Below the pieces are notes generated by a model, which ran no database searches, had not been told where the DNA came from, and saw only the letters and a list, made by a program, of their open reading frames with translations. From assembly GCA_016720805.1 (NCBI GenBank), contig JADKJZ010000001.1, positions 1-64,000 on the forward strand: a DNA stretch of 64,000 nucleotides, read 5' to 3'. A program made the position numbers and the translations under genes. The stretch is from Gemmatimonadota bacterium (GTDB lineage: Bacteria > Gemmatimonadota > Gemmatimonadetes > Gemmatimonadales > GWC2-71-9). The stretch's first letter is position 1. Every line of letters begins with the position of its first letter. Shown here one piece after another: positions 6,535-14,366 of this stretch.

Positions 6535-8292
6535 CTACCGTGCCGAATCCGTGCTCTTCCGCGTCGCCTTCGACGAGTTGTTGGTCCCGCACATCGGATA
6601 GGTGAGCGCGGCCTGGGTGGCCGGGTTCACGCTGATCAGCTGCGGCGCCTGCAGCGTCGGGTCCTTGTCGGCCATGTAGGTCAGCATGGCGACAAGCGTC
6701 GCGTTGTTCTTGAGGTCGTCGATCACGACCTTGTCGTAGGTGTCGCGGTTGGTGTGCCAGGTGGTGTTGAAGTAGTCCCAGTTGAGGGCGCCCATCCCGT
6801 GCACCGGCGCGCCGCGGCACTGGAAGGTCCAGCCGTCCGTGCTGCCGCTCCCACCGACCGGCGAGGCGGTGGCGCCCAGACGGACCCAGCCGCTGATCGA
6901 CGACGGCACCGCGTGCAGCCACGAGATCAGGTTGTCGGTCGCGTTGGTGACCGGGCCGGCGCCGAGCGAGGTGACGCGCCCCGTGCCGTTGTCCTGGTTC
7001 CAGCCGGCGCGGATCCCCTTCACGATCTCCGGGTGATCCTCGGCGAACGCCTGCGAGCCGTTGAGCCCCTGCTCCTCGCTGCCCCAGTTCCCGATCAGGA
7101 TGGTGCGCTTCGGGTTCGGGTACACCTTCTTGAGGATGCGGATCGCCTCCATCATCGTGATGGTGCCGGTGCCGTTGTCCGTCGCGCCCGAGCCGCCGTC
7201 CCACGAGTCGAAGTGGGCCGAGAGGAGGATGTACTCGTTCGGCTTCTCGGAGCCCTTGATCATCCCGACGACGTTGTACATCGGGAGCTCACCGAGGAAC
7301 TCGGCGTCGGCATTCACGCGGACCTTCGGGCCCTGATTGTTCTGCGCCAGGCGGAACAGCAGGTTGTAGTCTTCGCAACTGGCATCGAGCGTCAGCACCG
7401 TCTGCTTCGGCGAGCCGAAGATCTTGTTGATGCCGGGGTACTGCGACCAGTTCATGCCGATCACGCCGGCGACGCCATACTCCTTGGTCCAGACGTTGAT
7501 GTTGCCGCCCTGCTTGGTGCGGTCGGCCCACGCAGCCCGCGCCTGGCTGTTGATCGCGGCGAGCTGCTGCGAGGCGCCCGGCTGGCCGAACTCGGTCCAC
7601 TGCGACGCCATGCGGCAGGAGGCGAGTGGCGCCGAGATCAGCACGAACTTCCCCTTGGCGTTGGCCTTGGCCCACGCGGCGAACTCGTCCGGCGACTTCG
7701 TCTCCGGGAAGAGGATCACATCGCCGATGACGTCCTTGCCACCGGTGCCCGGGCTCCAACCCAGCATCGTCGCCTCGAGGGAACGGACGCGCGGTGCAAT
7801 CATGTCGACGTGGGTGTGCCCGCGGCGCCACGAGTTCCAGGTACCGTACTGCTGCTTCTCGGCCGGGATCCCCCACGAGGCGTACGTCTTGACGGCCCAG
7901 TTGGCGGCGTTCATGTAGCCCGGCGAGCCGGTGAGGCGCGGCCCGATCGAGTCCATCAGTACCTGCGCCAGCTTGCCGGCCTGGCCGTTGGTCATCCCTT
8001 CGTCAAACATCTTCTGGATGATCGGATCGTCCGGCGGCGTGGTGCGCACGTACTTGGTGCTGTCGACCGACGCGCCACCGCGGCCACCGCCGGCACGACC
8101 GCCCGCGGCACCCGGCGCGCCCGCGCCACGCCCACCCGGCGCTCCGGCCGGGGCGGCAGTGGGCGTCGGGGCCTGCGCAGCAGGGGCCGCGGCGGGACGC
8201 GCGGCAGGAGCGGGGGTGGTGGCTGGGGTCTTGGAGCCGCCGCATGCGGCGATCCCGAGAACCAGGCCGAGGCCGACTGTCAAACGGGCCAT
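6535..8292 (-). CDS. M28-family zinc metallopeptidase lipoprotein (carboxypeptidase Q-like)
   Basis: M28 enzymes are co-catalytic two-zinc aminopeptidases or carboxypeptidases that trim short peptides. The 585-residue protein begins MARLTVGLGLVLGIAACGG, a lipoprotein signal with C17 as lipid site. A Pro/Ala/Thr linker follows, with a Gly/Arg-rich stretch to about residue 75. A PA-type insert comes before the catalytic part. Zinc-site motifs are present in order: SAHFDSWDGGSGATDNGTG (H-x-D and D) and NWGSEEQGLNGSQAF (catalytic and ligand E-E). It is probably anchored to a membrane facing the periplasm. Its 3' end is partly duplicated at 4351-4391. It diverges from the DUF3299/ABC operon. Confidence 0.9.
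   Translation of the reverse strand: MARLTVGLGLVLGIAACGGSKTPATTPAPAARPAAAPAAQAPTPTAAPAGAPGGRGAGAPGAAGGRAGGGRGGASVDSTKYVRTTPPDDPIIQKMFDEGMTNGQAGKLAQVLMDSIGPRLTGSPGYMNAANWAVKTYASWGIPAEKQQYGTWNSWRRGHTHVDMIAPRVRSLEATMLGWSPGTGGKDVIGDVILFPETKSPDEFAAWAKANAKGKFVLISAPLASCRMASQWTEFGQPGASQQLAAINSQARAAWADRTKQGGNINVWTKEYGVAGVIGMNWSQYPGINKIFGSPKQTVLTLDASCEDYNLLFRLAQNNQGPKVRVNADAEFLGELPMYNVVGMIKGSEKPNEYILLSAHFDSWDGGSGATDNGTGTITMMEAIRILKKVYPNPKRTILIGNWGSEEQGLNGSQAFAEDHPEIVKGIRAGWNQDNGTGRVTSLGAGPVTNATDNLISWLHAVPSSISGWVRLGATASPVGGSGSTDGWTFQCRGAPVHGMGALNWDYFNTTWHTNRDTYDKVVIDDLKNNATLVAMLTYMADKDPTLQAPQLISVNPATQAALTYPMCGTNNSSKATRKSTDSAR
6542..6582. repeat. 41-bp direct repeat, copy 2 (live peptidase 3' end)
   Basis: 40 of 41 bases match 4351-4391. 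Here the sequence is the functional C-terminal coding end of the M28 peptidase (minus strand, residues NNSSKATRKSTDSAR before the TAG stop at 6535-6537). Confidence 0.85.
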
Positions 8293-8407
8293 GGGGACTT
8301 CTCCGAGCAGTTGGAATTGGGAGGGGAACGGGGCAACTTATTCCGGCGATCATACGTATCATAGTCAATTGCTGTTGTTGCGAAATGGTTCTCAGAGAGG
8401 TTCTGCC
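8293..8407. promoter_or_regulatory. divergent intergenic region with short palindrome
   Basis: The 115-bp gap between the peptidase and DUF3299 genes must hold both promoters. It is locally AT-rich and contains the 8-bp palindrome ATACGTAT (8352-8359) within TCATACGTATCATA. This could be an operator, but no known regulator box is recognised. Confidence 0.3.
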
Positions 8408-8902
8408 ATGCTCCTGTCCTCGCTCTTGCTTGCCTCGGTGACGGCCTTTGCTCCGGCGCGTCTCGCCCCGATCGTCTTCACCGGCTCGCCGGCCGCCGTG
8501 GCCGCCGAGACGTTCGCGACCGACCCGGTCCTGGTCGACTGGCGGATTCTGGGGGGCCTCGACCTCAACACCGGCAAGGCCCCGGCATCCCTTGAGGCGC
8601 TCGACGGCAAGCTGGTGAAGATCGCGGCGTTCATCGTCCCGCTCGAAGACAACATGCAGGAATCCGACGAGTTCCTCCTGGTGCCGTACTTCGGTGCCTG
8701 CGTCCATACGCCGCCGCCGCCGCCGAACCAGATGGTCTACGTCAAGATGAAGGGCGGCAAGACCGTCAAGATCGGCTGGTGGGATCCGGTGATGTTCGAG
8801 GGCGTGCTGCACCTCAAGCAGACCGAATCGGCCTACGGTGCCAGCTACTACGAAATGGAAGGGATCGACAGCAAGCCGTACGCGCCGCCCGCCAAGAAGT
8901 GA
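8408..8902 (+). CDS. DUF3299 exported protein of an ABC-transporter operon
   Basis: The 164-residue protein has an N-terminal hydrophobic signal (MLLSSLLLASVTAFAPARLA) and the conserved DUF3299 core: KIAAFIVPLEDN, LVPYFGACVHTPPPPPNQMV and the closing YYEMEGIDSKPY. The single Cys/His pair in GACVHTPPPPPN is the hallmark of the family and could bind metal. Its GTGA overlap with the ABC ATPase gene shows tight translational coupling. In proteobacteria, DUF3299 genes occur beside similar ABC/FtsX pairs that have been linked to metal homeostasis; that role is inferred here. Biochemical function is unknown. Confidence 0.8.
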   Translation: MLLSSLLLASVTAFAPARLAPIVFTGSPAAVAAETFATDPVLVDWRILGGLDLNTGKAPASLEALDGKLVKIAAFIVPLEDNMQESDEFLLVPYFGACVHTPPPPPNQMVYVKMKGGKTVKIGWWDPVMFEGVLHLKQTESAYGASYYEMEGIDSKPYAPPAKK

Positions 8903-9594
8903 GCGATCGCCCCACGGCGGTCGCCATCAAGGACCTCGTGTTCGGGTATCGCCCAGGGCGCGAGGTCCTTCGCATTGCCGACCTCTCGATCGCCCCCGGC
9001 GAACGCGTCTTCCTTCATGGCCCCAGTGGATCCGGCAAGACGACGCTACTCGGCCTCACGGCCGGCGTCCTGAACCCCACGTCGGGCCGGGTGTCGATTC
9101 TCGGCCAGGATCTCGCCGGGCTGCACTCGTCGCATCGCGATGCCTATCGCGGCAGTCACATCGGCTACCTCTTCCAGCTCTTCAATCTGATCCCCTACCT
9201 CTCCGTGCTGGAGAACATCGCGCTGCCATGCCGGCTGCACGCGCTGCGACGCGAGCGACTTGGCGGTGCGCTGATCGAACGCGAAGCACGCCGGCTTGCC
9301 GAGCGGCTCGAATTGGGCGGGTTCATCGACACCGCGGTGACCGAGTTGAGCGTCGGGCAGCAGCAGCGCGTGGCCGCCGCGCGCGCACTCATCGGGGCGC
9401 CCGAGCTGGTGATTGCCGACGAGCCCACCTCGGCGCTCGACACCGACCTGCGCGACCGCTTCCTCGAGCTGCTCTTCGAGTGCTGCGCCGAGGCGAAGGC
9501 GACGCTGCTCTTTGTGTCGCATGATCTCTCGCTCGGCGCCCGCTTCGACCGCGTGCTCTCGCTGCCGACCCTCAACACGGCCGGAGGGCGCTGA
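8899..9594 (+). CDS. ABC transporter ATP-binding protein, LolD/MacB type
   Basis: The 231-residue ATPase has Walker A GPSGSGKT (about 40-47), the Q-loop region GYLFQLFNLIPYLSV, signature LSVGQQQRV and Walker B LVIADEP followed by TSALD. Size and the FNLIPYLSVLEN segment fit the LolD/MacB/FtsE group that works with FtsX-like permeases. The start is GTG at 8899 inside GTGA, overlapping the DUF3299 stop. The permease gene follows after one base. The complex probably uses ATP on the cytoplasmic face for mechanotransmission or lipid/protein release rather than classic import. Confidence 0.93.
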   Translation: MSDRPTAVAIKDLVFGYRPGREVLRIADLSIAPGERVFLHGPSGSGKTTLLGLTAGVLNPTSGRVSILGQDLAGLHSSHRDAYRGSHIGYLFQLFNLIPYLSVLENIALPCRLHALRRERLGGALIEREARRLAERLELGGFIDTAVTELSVGQQQRVAAARALIGAPELVIADEPTSALDTDLRDRFLELLFECCAEAKATLLFVSHDLSLGARFDRVLSLPTLNTAGGR

Positions 9595-9595
9595 G

Positions 9596-10999
9596 ATGCT
9601 GACCCTGCAACTCGCCCTCCGCTCGCTGCGCAATCGGCGGCTCACCACCATCCTGACGGTGTTGTCGATCGCCCTCTCGGTGTCGCTGCTCGTTGGCGTC
9701 GAGACGGTGCGCCGCGGCATCCGCGAAAGCTTCGCCGGCACCATCCGCGGCACCGACCTGATCGTCGGCGCGCGTGGTGGCTCCCAGCAGTTGCTGCTGT
9801 CGTCGATCTTCGGCCTGGGGGCGCCCGCGGGATCGGTGGAGTGGAGCACCTACCAGCGTTGGTCGCACCATCCGGCGGTGGCGTGGACGATTCCGATCTC
9901 GCTGGGCGACTCCTACTTCGGCTACCGTGTCGTCGGCACGACCTCAGCCTTCTTCGAGCACTACAAGTACCGCAACGACGGCCGCGTGACGGCCGCCGAA
10001 GGCCACCTGCTCGAGGGCGATCGCGAAGTGGTGATCGGCATCGAGGTGGCGAAGACGCACAAGCTCTCCATCGGCAGCAAGGTGGTGCTCACGCACGGGC
10101 TCCGCGGGACGGGGATCTCCGATCACGAGGAGCATCCGTTCACCGTGGTCGGGATTCTCGTGCGCACGTCGACGCCGGTCGATCGCTCGCTCTTCATCAC
10201 CCTCGAAGGGATCGAGGGGATGCACGAGGGGATGCCGCAGGATTCGCCGAATGGCTGGGCGCAGCCGAAGTTCGCGCCGCTACAGCGGCCTGGTTCCTCG
10301 GCACCAGCTGCGGCCGCCTCACCCGCGGCGACGCCGGCCGTGACCGCCATGTCCGGCGCGGAACCGCCGCCCCCCTCACCTGGGGCGCAGGCGATGCCGG
10401 GCGCGGAGCCACCGGTCGTCGGCGGCGACGAACACGCCGACCACGATCACAAGCTCACCGCCTTCCTCCTCGGCACGAAGGCGCGCGCGGCGTCGCTGAT
10501 GCTGCAGCGACAGATGAACACCGACAAGGTCGAGCCGCTCACCGCGATCCTGCCGGCGGTGGCGCTCACCGAATTGTGGCACGCGATCGGGTACGCCGAG
10601 GATGGCGCGCGGATCATCACGGGCGCGGTCCTGCTCGTTGGGCTGCTCGGGATGTTGGTGGCGCTGTATAGCACGCTGCAGGAGCGGCGGCGCGAGATGG
10701 CCATCCTCCGCTCGCTCGGCGCGGGACCGGGGCGGATCGCAGCGCTGCTGGTGCTGGAGTCGGGGCTGCTGGCGTTCGTTGGCGCGGTCGTCGGTGTCGC
10801 GCTGGTGTATGCGTTGCTGTTCGTGGGGCAGGGACTCGCCGAGGAGCACTTCGGAGTCTACATCCCGATCACGGCACCGCAGGCGCTGGAGTGGTTCTAC
10901 TTGGCCGGCGTGGTGGTGGCAGGGATTCTCGTCGGGCTGGTGCCGGCGTGGCGCGCCTACCGCAACACGCTGCAGGATGGGCTGACCATCCGACTGTAA
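9596..10999 (+). CDS. FtsX/MacB-like ABC permease with a His-rich periplasmic insert
   Basis: The 467-residue protein has TM1 near residues 18-37 after LTLQLALRSLRNRRLTTIL, a large periplasmic MacB-core-like domain, and three C-terminal helices with the FtsX signature RRREMAILRSLGAGPGRI. An Ala/Pro-rich stretch is followed by VGGDEHADHDHKLTAF, a histidine cluster absent from ordinary LolC/MacB proteins. Together with DUF3299 upstream, this points to a metal-linked function (inference). It directly follows its ATPase and ends at a strong hairpin. Confidence 0.9.
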   Translation: MLTLQLALRSLRNRRLTTILTVLSIALSVSLLVGVETVRRGIRESFAGTIRGTDLIVGARGGSQQLLLSSIFGLGAPAGSVEWSTYQRWSHHPAVAWTIPISLGDSYFGYRVVGTTSAFFEHYKYRNDGRVTAAEGHLLEGDREVVIGIEVAKTHKLSIGSKVVLTHGLRGTGISDHEEHPFTVVGILVRTSTPVDRSLFITLEGIEGMHEGMPQDSPNGWAQPKFAPLQRPGSSAPAAAASPAATPAVTAMSGAEPPPPSPGAQAMPGAEPPVVGGDEHADHDHKLTAFLLGTKARAASLMLQRQMNTDKVEPLTAILPAVALTELWHAIGYAEDGARIITGAVLLVGLLGMLVALYSTLQERRREMAILRSLGAGPGRIAALLVLESGLLAFVGAVVGVALVYALLFVGQGLAEEHFGVYIPITAPQALEWFYLAGVVVAGILVGLVPAWRAYRNTLQDGLTIRL

Positions 11000-11003
11000 C
11001 GCA

Positions 11004-11031
11004 GCACGGCGGGGCATCTGCCCCGCCGTGC
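11004..11031. terminator. bidirectional hairpin between permease and flgM
   Basis: GCACGGCGGGG (11004-11014) pairs perfectly with CCCCGCCGTGC (11021-11031) around CATCTG. It lies between two convergent genes, so it can end both transcripts. Confidence 0.8.
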
Positions 11032-11059
11032 GGTGGACCTGCATTCAGTTCCCTCGCGG

Positions 11060-11377
11060 TCATGCGCCGCCGAGGAGTTCCTTCATGATGCGGTCCGTCA
11101 GCATCGCCAAGGTTGGCGGTGCCTCGTACTGACCCTCGGCGATCTTCTTGGTGATCTCCCGGAGACGGATGGGCTCGATCTCTGCCTTGGGGATCTCGGC
11201 GCCGGCCAGCGCGATCGCTTCGGGGGACAACTGCACTGTGTCGGCTGCGGCCGCATCGGCGCGCACTCGCTCGATGCCGGCGGCGGTGGCCGCCACTGCG
11301 GCGCCCTTCGCGGCGGCGTCCGCGCGGCGTGGGTCAGGCTGGGGTGTCCCGGAGCGGCCAAGACTGTCGATCGTCAT
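11060..11377 (-). CDS. flgM: anti-sigma-28 factor FlgM
   Basis: FlgM holds FliA inactive until it is exported through the completed hook. The 105-residue protein has a disordered N-terminal half and the FlgM C-terminal region: DTVQLSPEAIALAGAE, then IRLREITKKIAEGQYEAPP and ADRIM-like TDRIMKELLGG. The ATG at 11377 follows AAAAGGAGGACGCA, a strong ribosome site, so it is chosen over an upstream in-frame ATG. It has its own sigma-28 promoter, giving the usual feedback on FliA. Confidence 0.9.
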   Translation of the reverse strand: MTIDSLGRSGTPQPDPRRADAAAKGAAVAATAAGIERVRADAAAADTVQLSPEAIALAGAEIPKAEIEPIRLREITKKIAEGQYEAPPTLAMLTDRIMKELLGGA

Positions 11378-11469
11378 TGCGTCCTCCTTTTCCTGGTGAA
11401 GCGCCCTGGCCCAGTCCCGGTTCCGACCACCAGAGTAACTGGTCGGTGCGGGAGTAGCCATTGAATACA

Positions 11470-11496
11470 CTATCGGCCAAGTCCCTGAGAGTCTGA
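11470..11496 (-). promoter_or_regulatory. sigma-28 (FliA) promoter of flgM
   Basis: Read on the minus strand: TCAGACTC (11496-11489), 11 bp, GCCGATAG (11477-11470). The -10 differs at one base from the general GCCGATAA. The -35 and the spacing equal those before fliC. Confidence 0.65.
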
Positions 11497-11500
11497 GCAG

Positions 11501-11956
11501 CTACCCCGTACGGTCAATCATGACGGGGGCGGCGGAGTCGCCGGCGCCCCGATAGGCGCCGTTGGTGCGGTCGAGTTGGCCGGTCACGTCGGCGATTTCA
11601 TGGGCGATCGAGACCGCCTCCCGCCCCATCTGGGCGGCCAGATCCCGGGCCGCCGCCGAGGCCAGGGCCCGTTCTCGCTCGACCCGGGCATGCAGCTCGG
11701 CCACCGGATGGCCCGCTGCCATATGGGCCGGGGCCGCCTGGACCGCGGCCCGCACGGCCAGCAACTGGACTTCGCGGGCCGAGATGTCGGCGACGATGCC
11801 GTCGGCCTCGTTGGCGAAGATCTCCAGCAACCCCGCATCGCCCATCCTCAGCACCGCGCGCTGCGCCTGCACGACATGGCGGTAGCGCGCCAGGTCATCC
11901 AGCTGGGCCGCCAGCAACGTGGCGGCGCGTTCGCTCTCGGCGGGGGTGTTCAGCAT
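11501..11956 (-). CDS. small helical flagellar protein, FlgN/FliT-type chaperone candidate
   Basis: The 151-residue protein is Ala/Glu/Arg-rich, predicted almost wholly helical, and without a signal peptide. It lies after fliS with an ATGA overlap (shared A at 11956), the place where fliT or another secretion chaperone often sits. No diagnostic motif is seen, so the call rests on context and composition. A true FlgN-like protein is encoded at 43099-43605, which makes FliT or a second chaperone more likely here. Confidence 0.5.
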   Translation of the reverse strand: MLNTPAESERAATLLAAQLDDLARYRHVVQAQRAVLRMGDAGLLEIFANEADGIVADISAREVQLLAVRAAVQAAPAHMAAGHPVAELHARVERERALASAAARDLAAQMGREAVSIAHEIADVTGQLDRTNGAYRGAGDSAAPVMIDRTG

Positions 11957-12348
11957 CAGGCCGCCGCGTTTCCGCCGGCGAGTTGCGCGGCGGCTGCCTG
12001 CCAGGCACCGTGCAGTTCGGTGACGATCGCCACCACCGCGTCGAGCTGGGCCAGGTTCGGCTTGGCCTGAATCGTCGCGAACTGGCCCAGCATCCAGCCG
12101 TAGAGGGCGGCGAGGCGATCGGCGAACTCGCCGCCGGCGTCGCGATCCAGCGAGCAGAGCAGTTCGTGCACGATCTCTTCGGCCTTGATGAGCCGCTCGC
12201 CGCGCGCCTCGATCTCGCCGCGCTCGATGTGACCGCGCGCCTGCCGCAGTGCCACCAGGAGGTGGGTGTAGAGCGCCACCAACCGCTGGGCGGGCGACAT
12301 CGCCTGCACTTCCATCTCGCGGTACCGATCGCTCGATCCGTAACTCAT
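11956..12348 (-). CDS. fliS: flagellin export chaperone FliS
   Basis: FliS binds the flagellin C-terminus in the cytoplasm and keeps it unfolded for export. In many bacteria it also takes part in the FliW-CsrA balance. The 130-residue protein shows the family start MSYGSSDRYREMEVQAMSPA, followed by RLVALYTHLLVALRQARGHI and a helical bundle. The ATG at 12348 gives the family length. It sits 10 bp after fliD and overlaps the next gene. Confidence 0.92.
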   Translation of the reverse strand: MSYGSSDRYREMEVQAMSPAQRLVALYTHLLVALRQARGHIERGEIEARGERLIKAEEIVHELLCSLDRDAGGEFADRLAALYGWMLGQFATIQAKPNLAQLDAVVAIVTELHGAWQAAAAQLAGGNAAA

Positions 12349-12358
12349 CGTCACTGCC

Positions 12359-14299
12359 TCAGGAGCTGCTGTTGGAGCTGCCGGTCGAGCCAAGCAGCGA
12401 GGTCGACTGTTGCTTGAGCCGAGCGATGGCGGTTTCCATCTGGAGGAAATTCGCCAGCAGGACGGCGCGGCGCCGTTCGAGCCGGGCATCCAGCGCGGAC
12501 ACGCGAGTCGCCAGCCGGGCGCTGCTGGTGTCCAGCGCGGAAACCTTGCTGTCGATCAGCCCGTTGCCGGTATTGAGGAACTGGTCGAGCAAGCGCTCGA
12601 TCCGAGCCCCGGCGCCGAGCGAGAGATTGACGCTGCCGGCCGCGCCGATCGTCAGGCCGGTGTACTGGACCGTGAGCCCTGCCGCGTCGGTACCGCTGGT
12701 GCCGACCAGCAACTGCCCCGTGCCGGTGGCCGCGAAGCCGCCGATCGTCCCCGCGACGTCGGTGCCGGCAGCGGAGGTGTCGGTGGACCATGCCTCGCCC
12801 GCGCCATCACCCAGCCCGGTGAAGACCAGGCCGATACCGGCGCCGCTGCCAAAGTTGAGCTGGTCGAGCTGGATCTCGTTCCCGACCTGGGTGGCGGTGA
12901 GGTTGAGGCCGTCGGTGTCGAATGCCGTCTGCAGCGCCTGCACGATATCGGCGGTGGTCATTCCGGTGGTCAGTGCCACCGTGGTGGTCCGACCCGAATT
13001 CGTGTCGGTCACGGTGACGCCATCGGCCGTGCCCCCCGCGTCGTAGGTACCCGCGAAGCCGCTGGTCACCAACGTGGCCTTCGTGGCGATCGCGGTGATG
13101 TCGATCGCCCGCGCCCCGCCGGTCGCCGTCTGCGCCGAGGAGACGAAGGAGAGGCCGGTGCCGGTGGCGGTCCGCTGCTCGGTGAAGAGCGTGCGGAGGT
13201 CGGACTGCCGGTTCTTGAAGGCGTCGTCGAACTTGGCGCTGTCGAGCGTCAGGGTGCCGTCGCGGGTGAGCGAGAGGCCGGCCTGGCCCACGGTGGCGAG
13301 ATCGGCAGCGGCTCCGCCAACGGCCTCGAGCAGCAACGACGGCAACTGCGAGCGCGCGGTCCGGATCACCGACTGCCCATAGAGCGGCGGCGTCGAGCCG
13401 GTGCTCGCCGTGCCCTGGGCTTTGAGGAAAGCGACCAGGCCGTTGTAGGCGTCGACGAACCCCTGCATCGAGGTGCGGGCGGCGTCGACGAAGCGGTCCA
13501 CCTGGATGGAGGTGACGGCGCCGACATCGTCGGCCGTCAGCGTCAGGGTGACACCGGTGATGGCGTCGGTCACCACGTTGCTGGTGCGGGTGAGCGGGAT
13601 GTCGTCGATGCGAAAGAGGGCATCGGCACCGTTCACCAGCACCGACCCGGCGAGTTCGGCACCGTTGATGTCCTGGAAACCGAGCGTCTGCAGCGTGGTC
13701 CCAAGGGTGTCGGCGAGGGCGATGCCGGCCGCGCCGCTCTTGGCGCTGGTCAGGATCAGCCGCGAGTCGCCGGGCGCCACCGTGAGGATGGTCGCCGTGA
13801 CACCGGACGGGGTGGAGCCGCTGTTGAGCGCATTGATCGAGTCGCGAAGCGTGGTCAGGGTATCGGTCGCGGCCACCGTGACGGTCTGGCCGTTTACCGT
13901 GAGCGTGCCGCCGGCGCCCAGCGCCGTCGCGGCATCGCGACCAATCGTGCCGGCCAACTTTTCCGCCTTGGCGAGCTGGTCGACCTTGATCTGGTAGCTG
14001 CCGGCCGTGGCGGTCGCGTCGGCCGTGGCCGAGGCAATAGCGCGCGTGCCGGACAGCACCGAGGTCGTGGTGCTCATCGCGTCGAAGGCGGTACCGGTGC
14101 GGAGCGTCTTGGACGCCGTGCGGACCTTGTCGAGGAGGCCGCGATAGGTGTTCAGCGCGTTGGTCTGCGCGGTGTTGGCGCTGCTCTGGGCCTCCCAGCG
14201 ATCGGCGGGCACGCGGGCCTGCGCGATGATGGCATCGACGAGGTCCCGGTAGTTGAATCCCGAGATCAAGCCGGAAATGGAGGAGAGCGAGGTCGCCAT
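12359..14299 (-). CDS. fliD: flagellar filament cap protein FliD (HAP2)
   Basis: FliD forms the cap that folds flagellin at the filament tip. The 646-residue protein has the N-terminal D0 segment (MATSLSSISGLISGFNYRDL), a FliD N-domain to about residue 110, a long variable middle made of repeated Ala/Thr/Gly-rich beta domains, and a C-terminal coiled coil (SKVSALDTSSARLATRVSAL) ending in the short tail with polar Ser residues. The start is ATG at 14299, just after an in-frame TTG. It is 67 bp after fliC and probably shares the fliC transcript, since no promoter of its own is visible. Confidence 0.95.
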   Translation of the reverse strand: MATSLSSISGLISGFNYRDLVDAIIAQARVPADRWEAQSSANTAQTNALNTYRGLLDKVRTASKTLRTGTAFDAMSTTTSVLSGTRAIASATADATATAGSYQIKVDQLAKAEKLAGTIGRDAATALGAGGTLTVNGQTVTVAATDTLTTLRDSINALNSGSTPSGVTATILTVAPGDSRLILTSAKSGAAGIALADTLGTTLQTLGFQDINGAELAGSVLVNGADALFRIDDIPLTRTSNVVTDAITGVTLTLTADDVGAVTSIQVDRFVDAARTSMQGFVDAYNGLVAFLKAQGTASTGSTPPLYGQSVIRTARSQLPSLLLEAVGGAAADLATVGQAGLSLTRDGTLTLDSAKFDDAFKNRQSDLRTLFTEQRTATGTGLSFVSSAQTATGGARAIDITAIATKATLVTSGFAGTYDAGGTADGVTVTDTNSGRTTTVALTTGMTTADIVQALQTAFDTDGLNLTATQVGNEIQLDQLNFGSGAGIGLVFTGLGDGAGEAWSTDTSAAGTDVAGTIGGFAATGTGQLLVGTSGTDAAGLTVQYTGLTIGAAGSVNLSLGAGARIERLLDQFLNTGNGLIDSKVSALDTSSARLATRVSALDARLERRRAVLLANFLQMETAIARLKQQSTSLLGSTGSSNSSS

Positions 14300-14366
14300 C
14301 AATCAGTCCTGGTGTGAGGGTGGTTGGAGGGCCGCCGAAGCGACCCCCCGCCCGGTGAAGCCGAAC

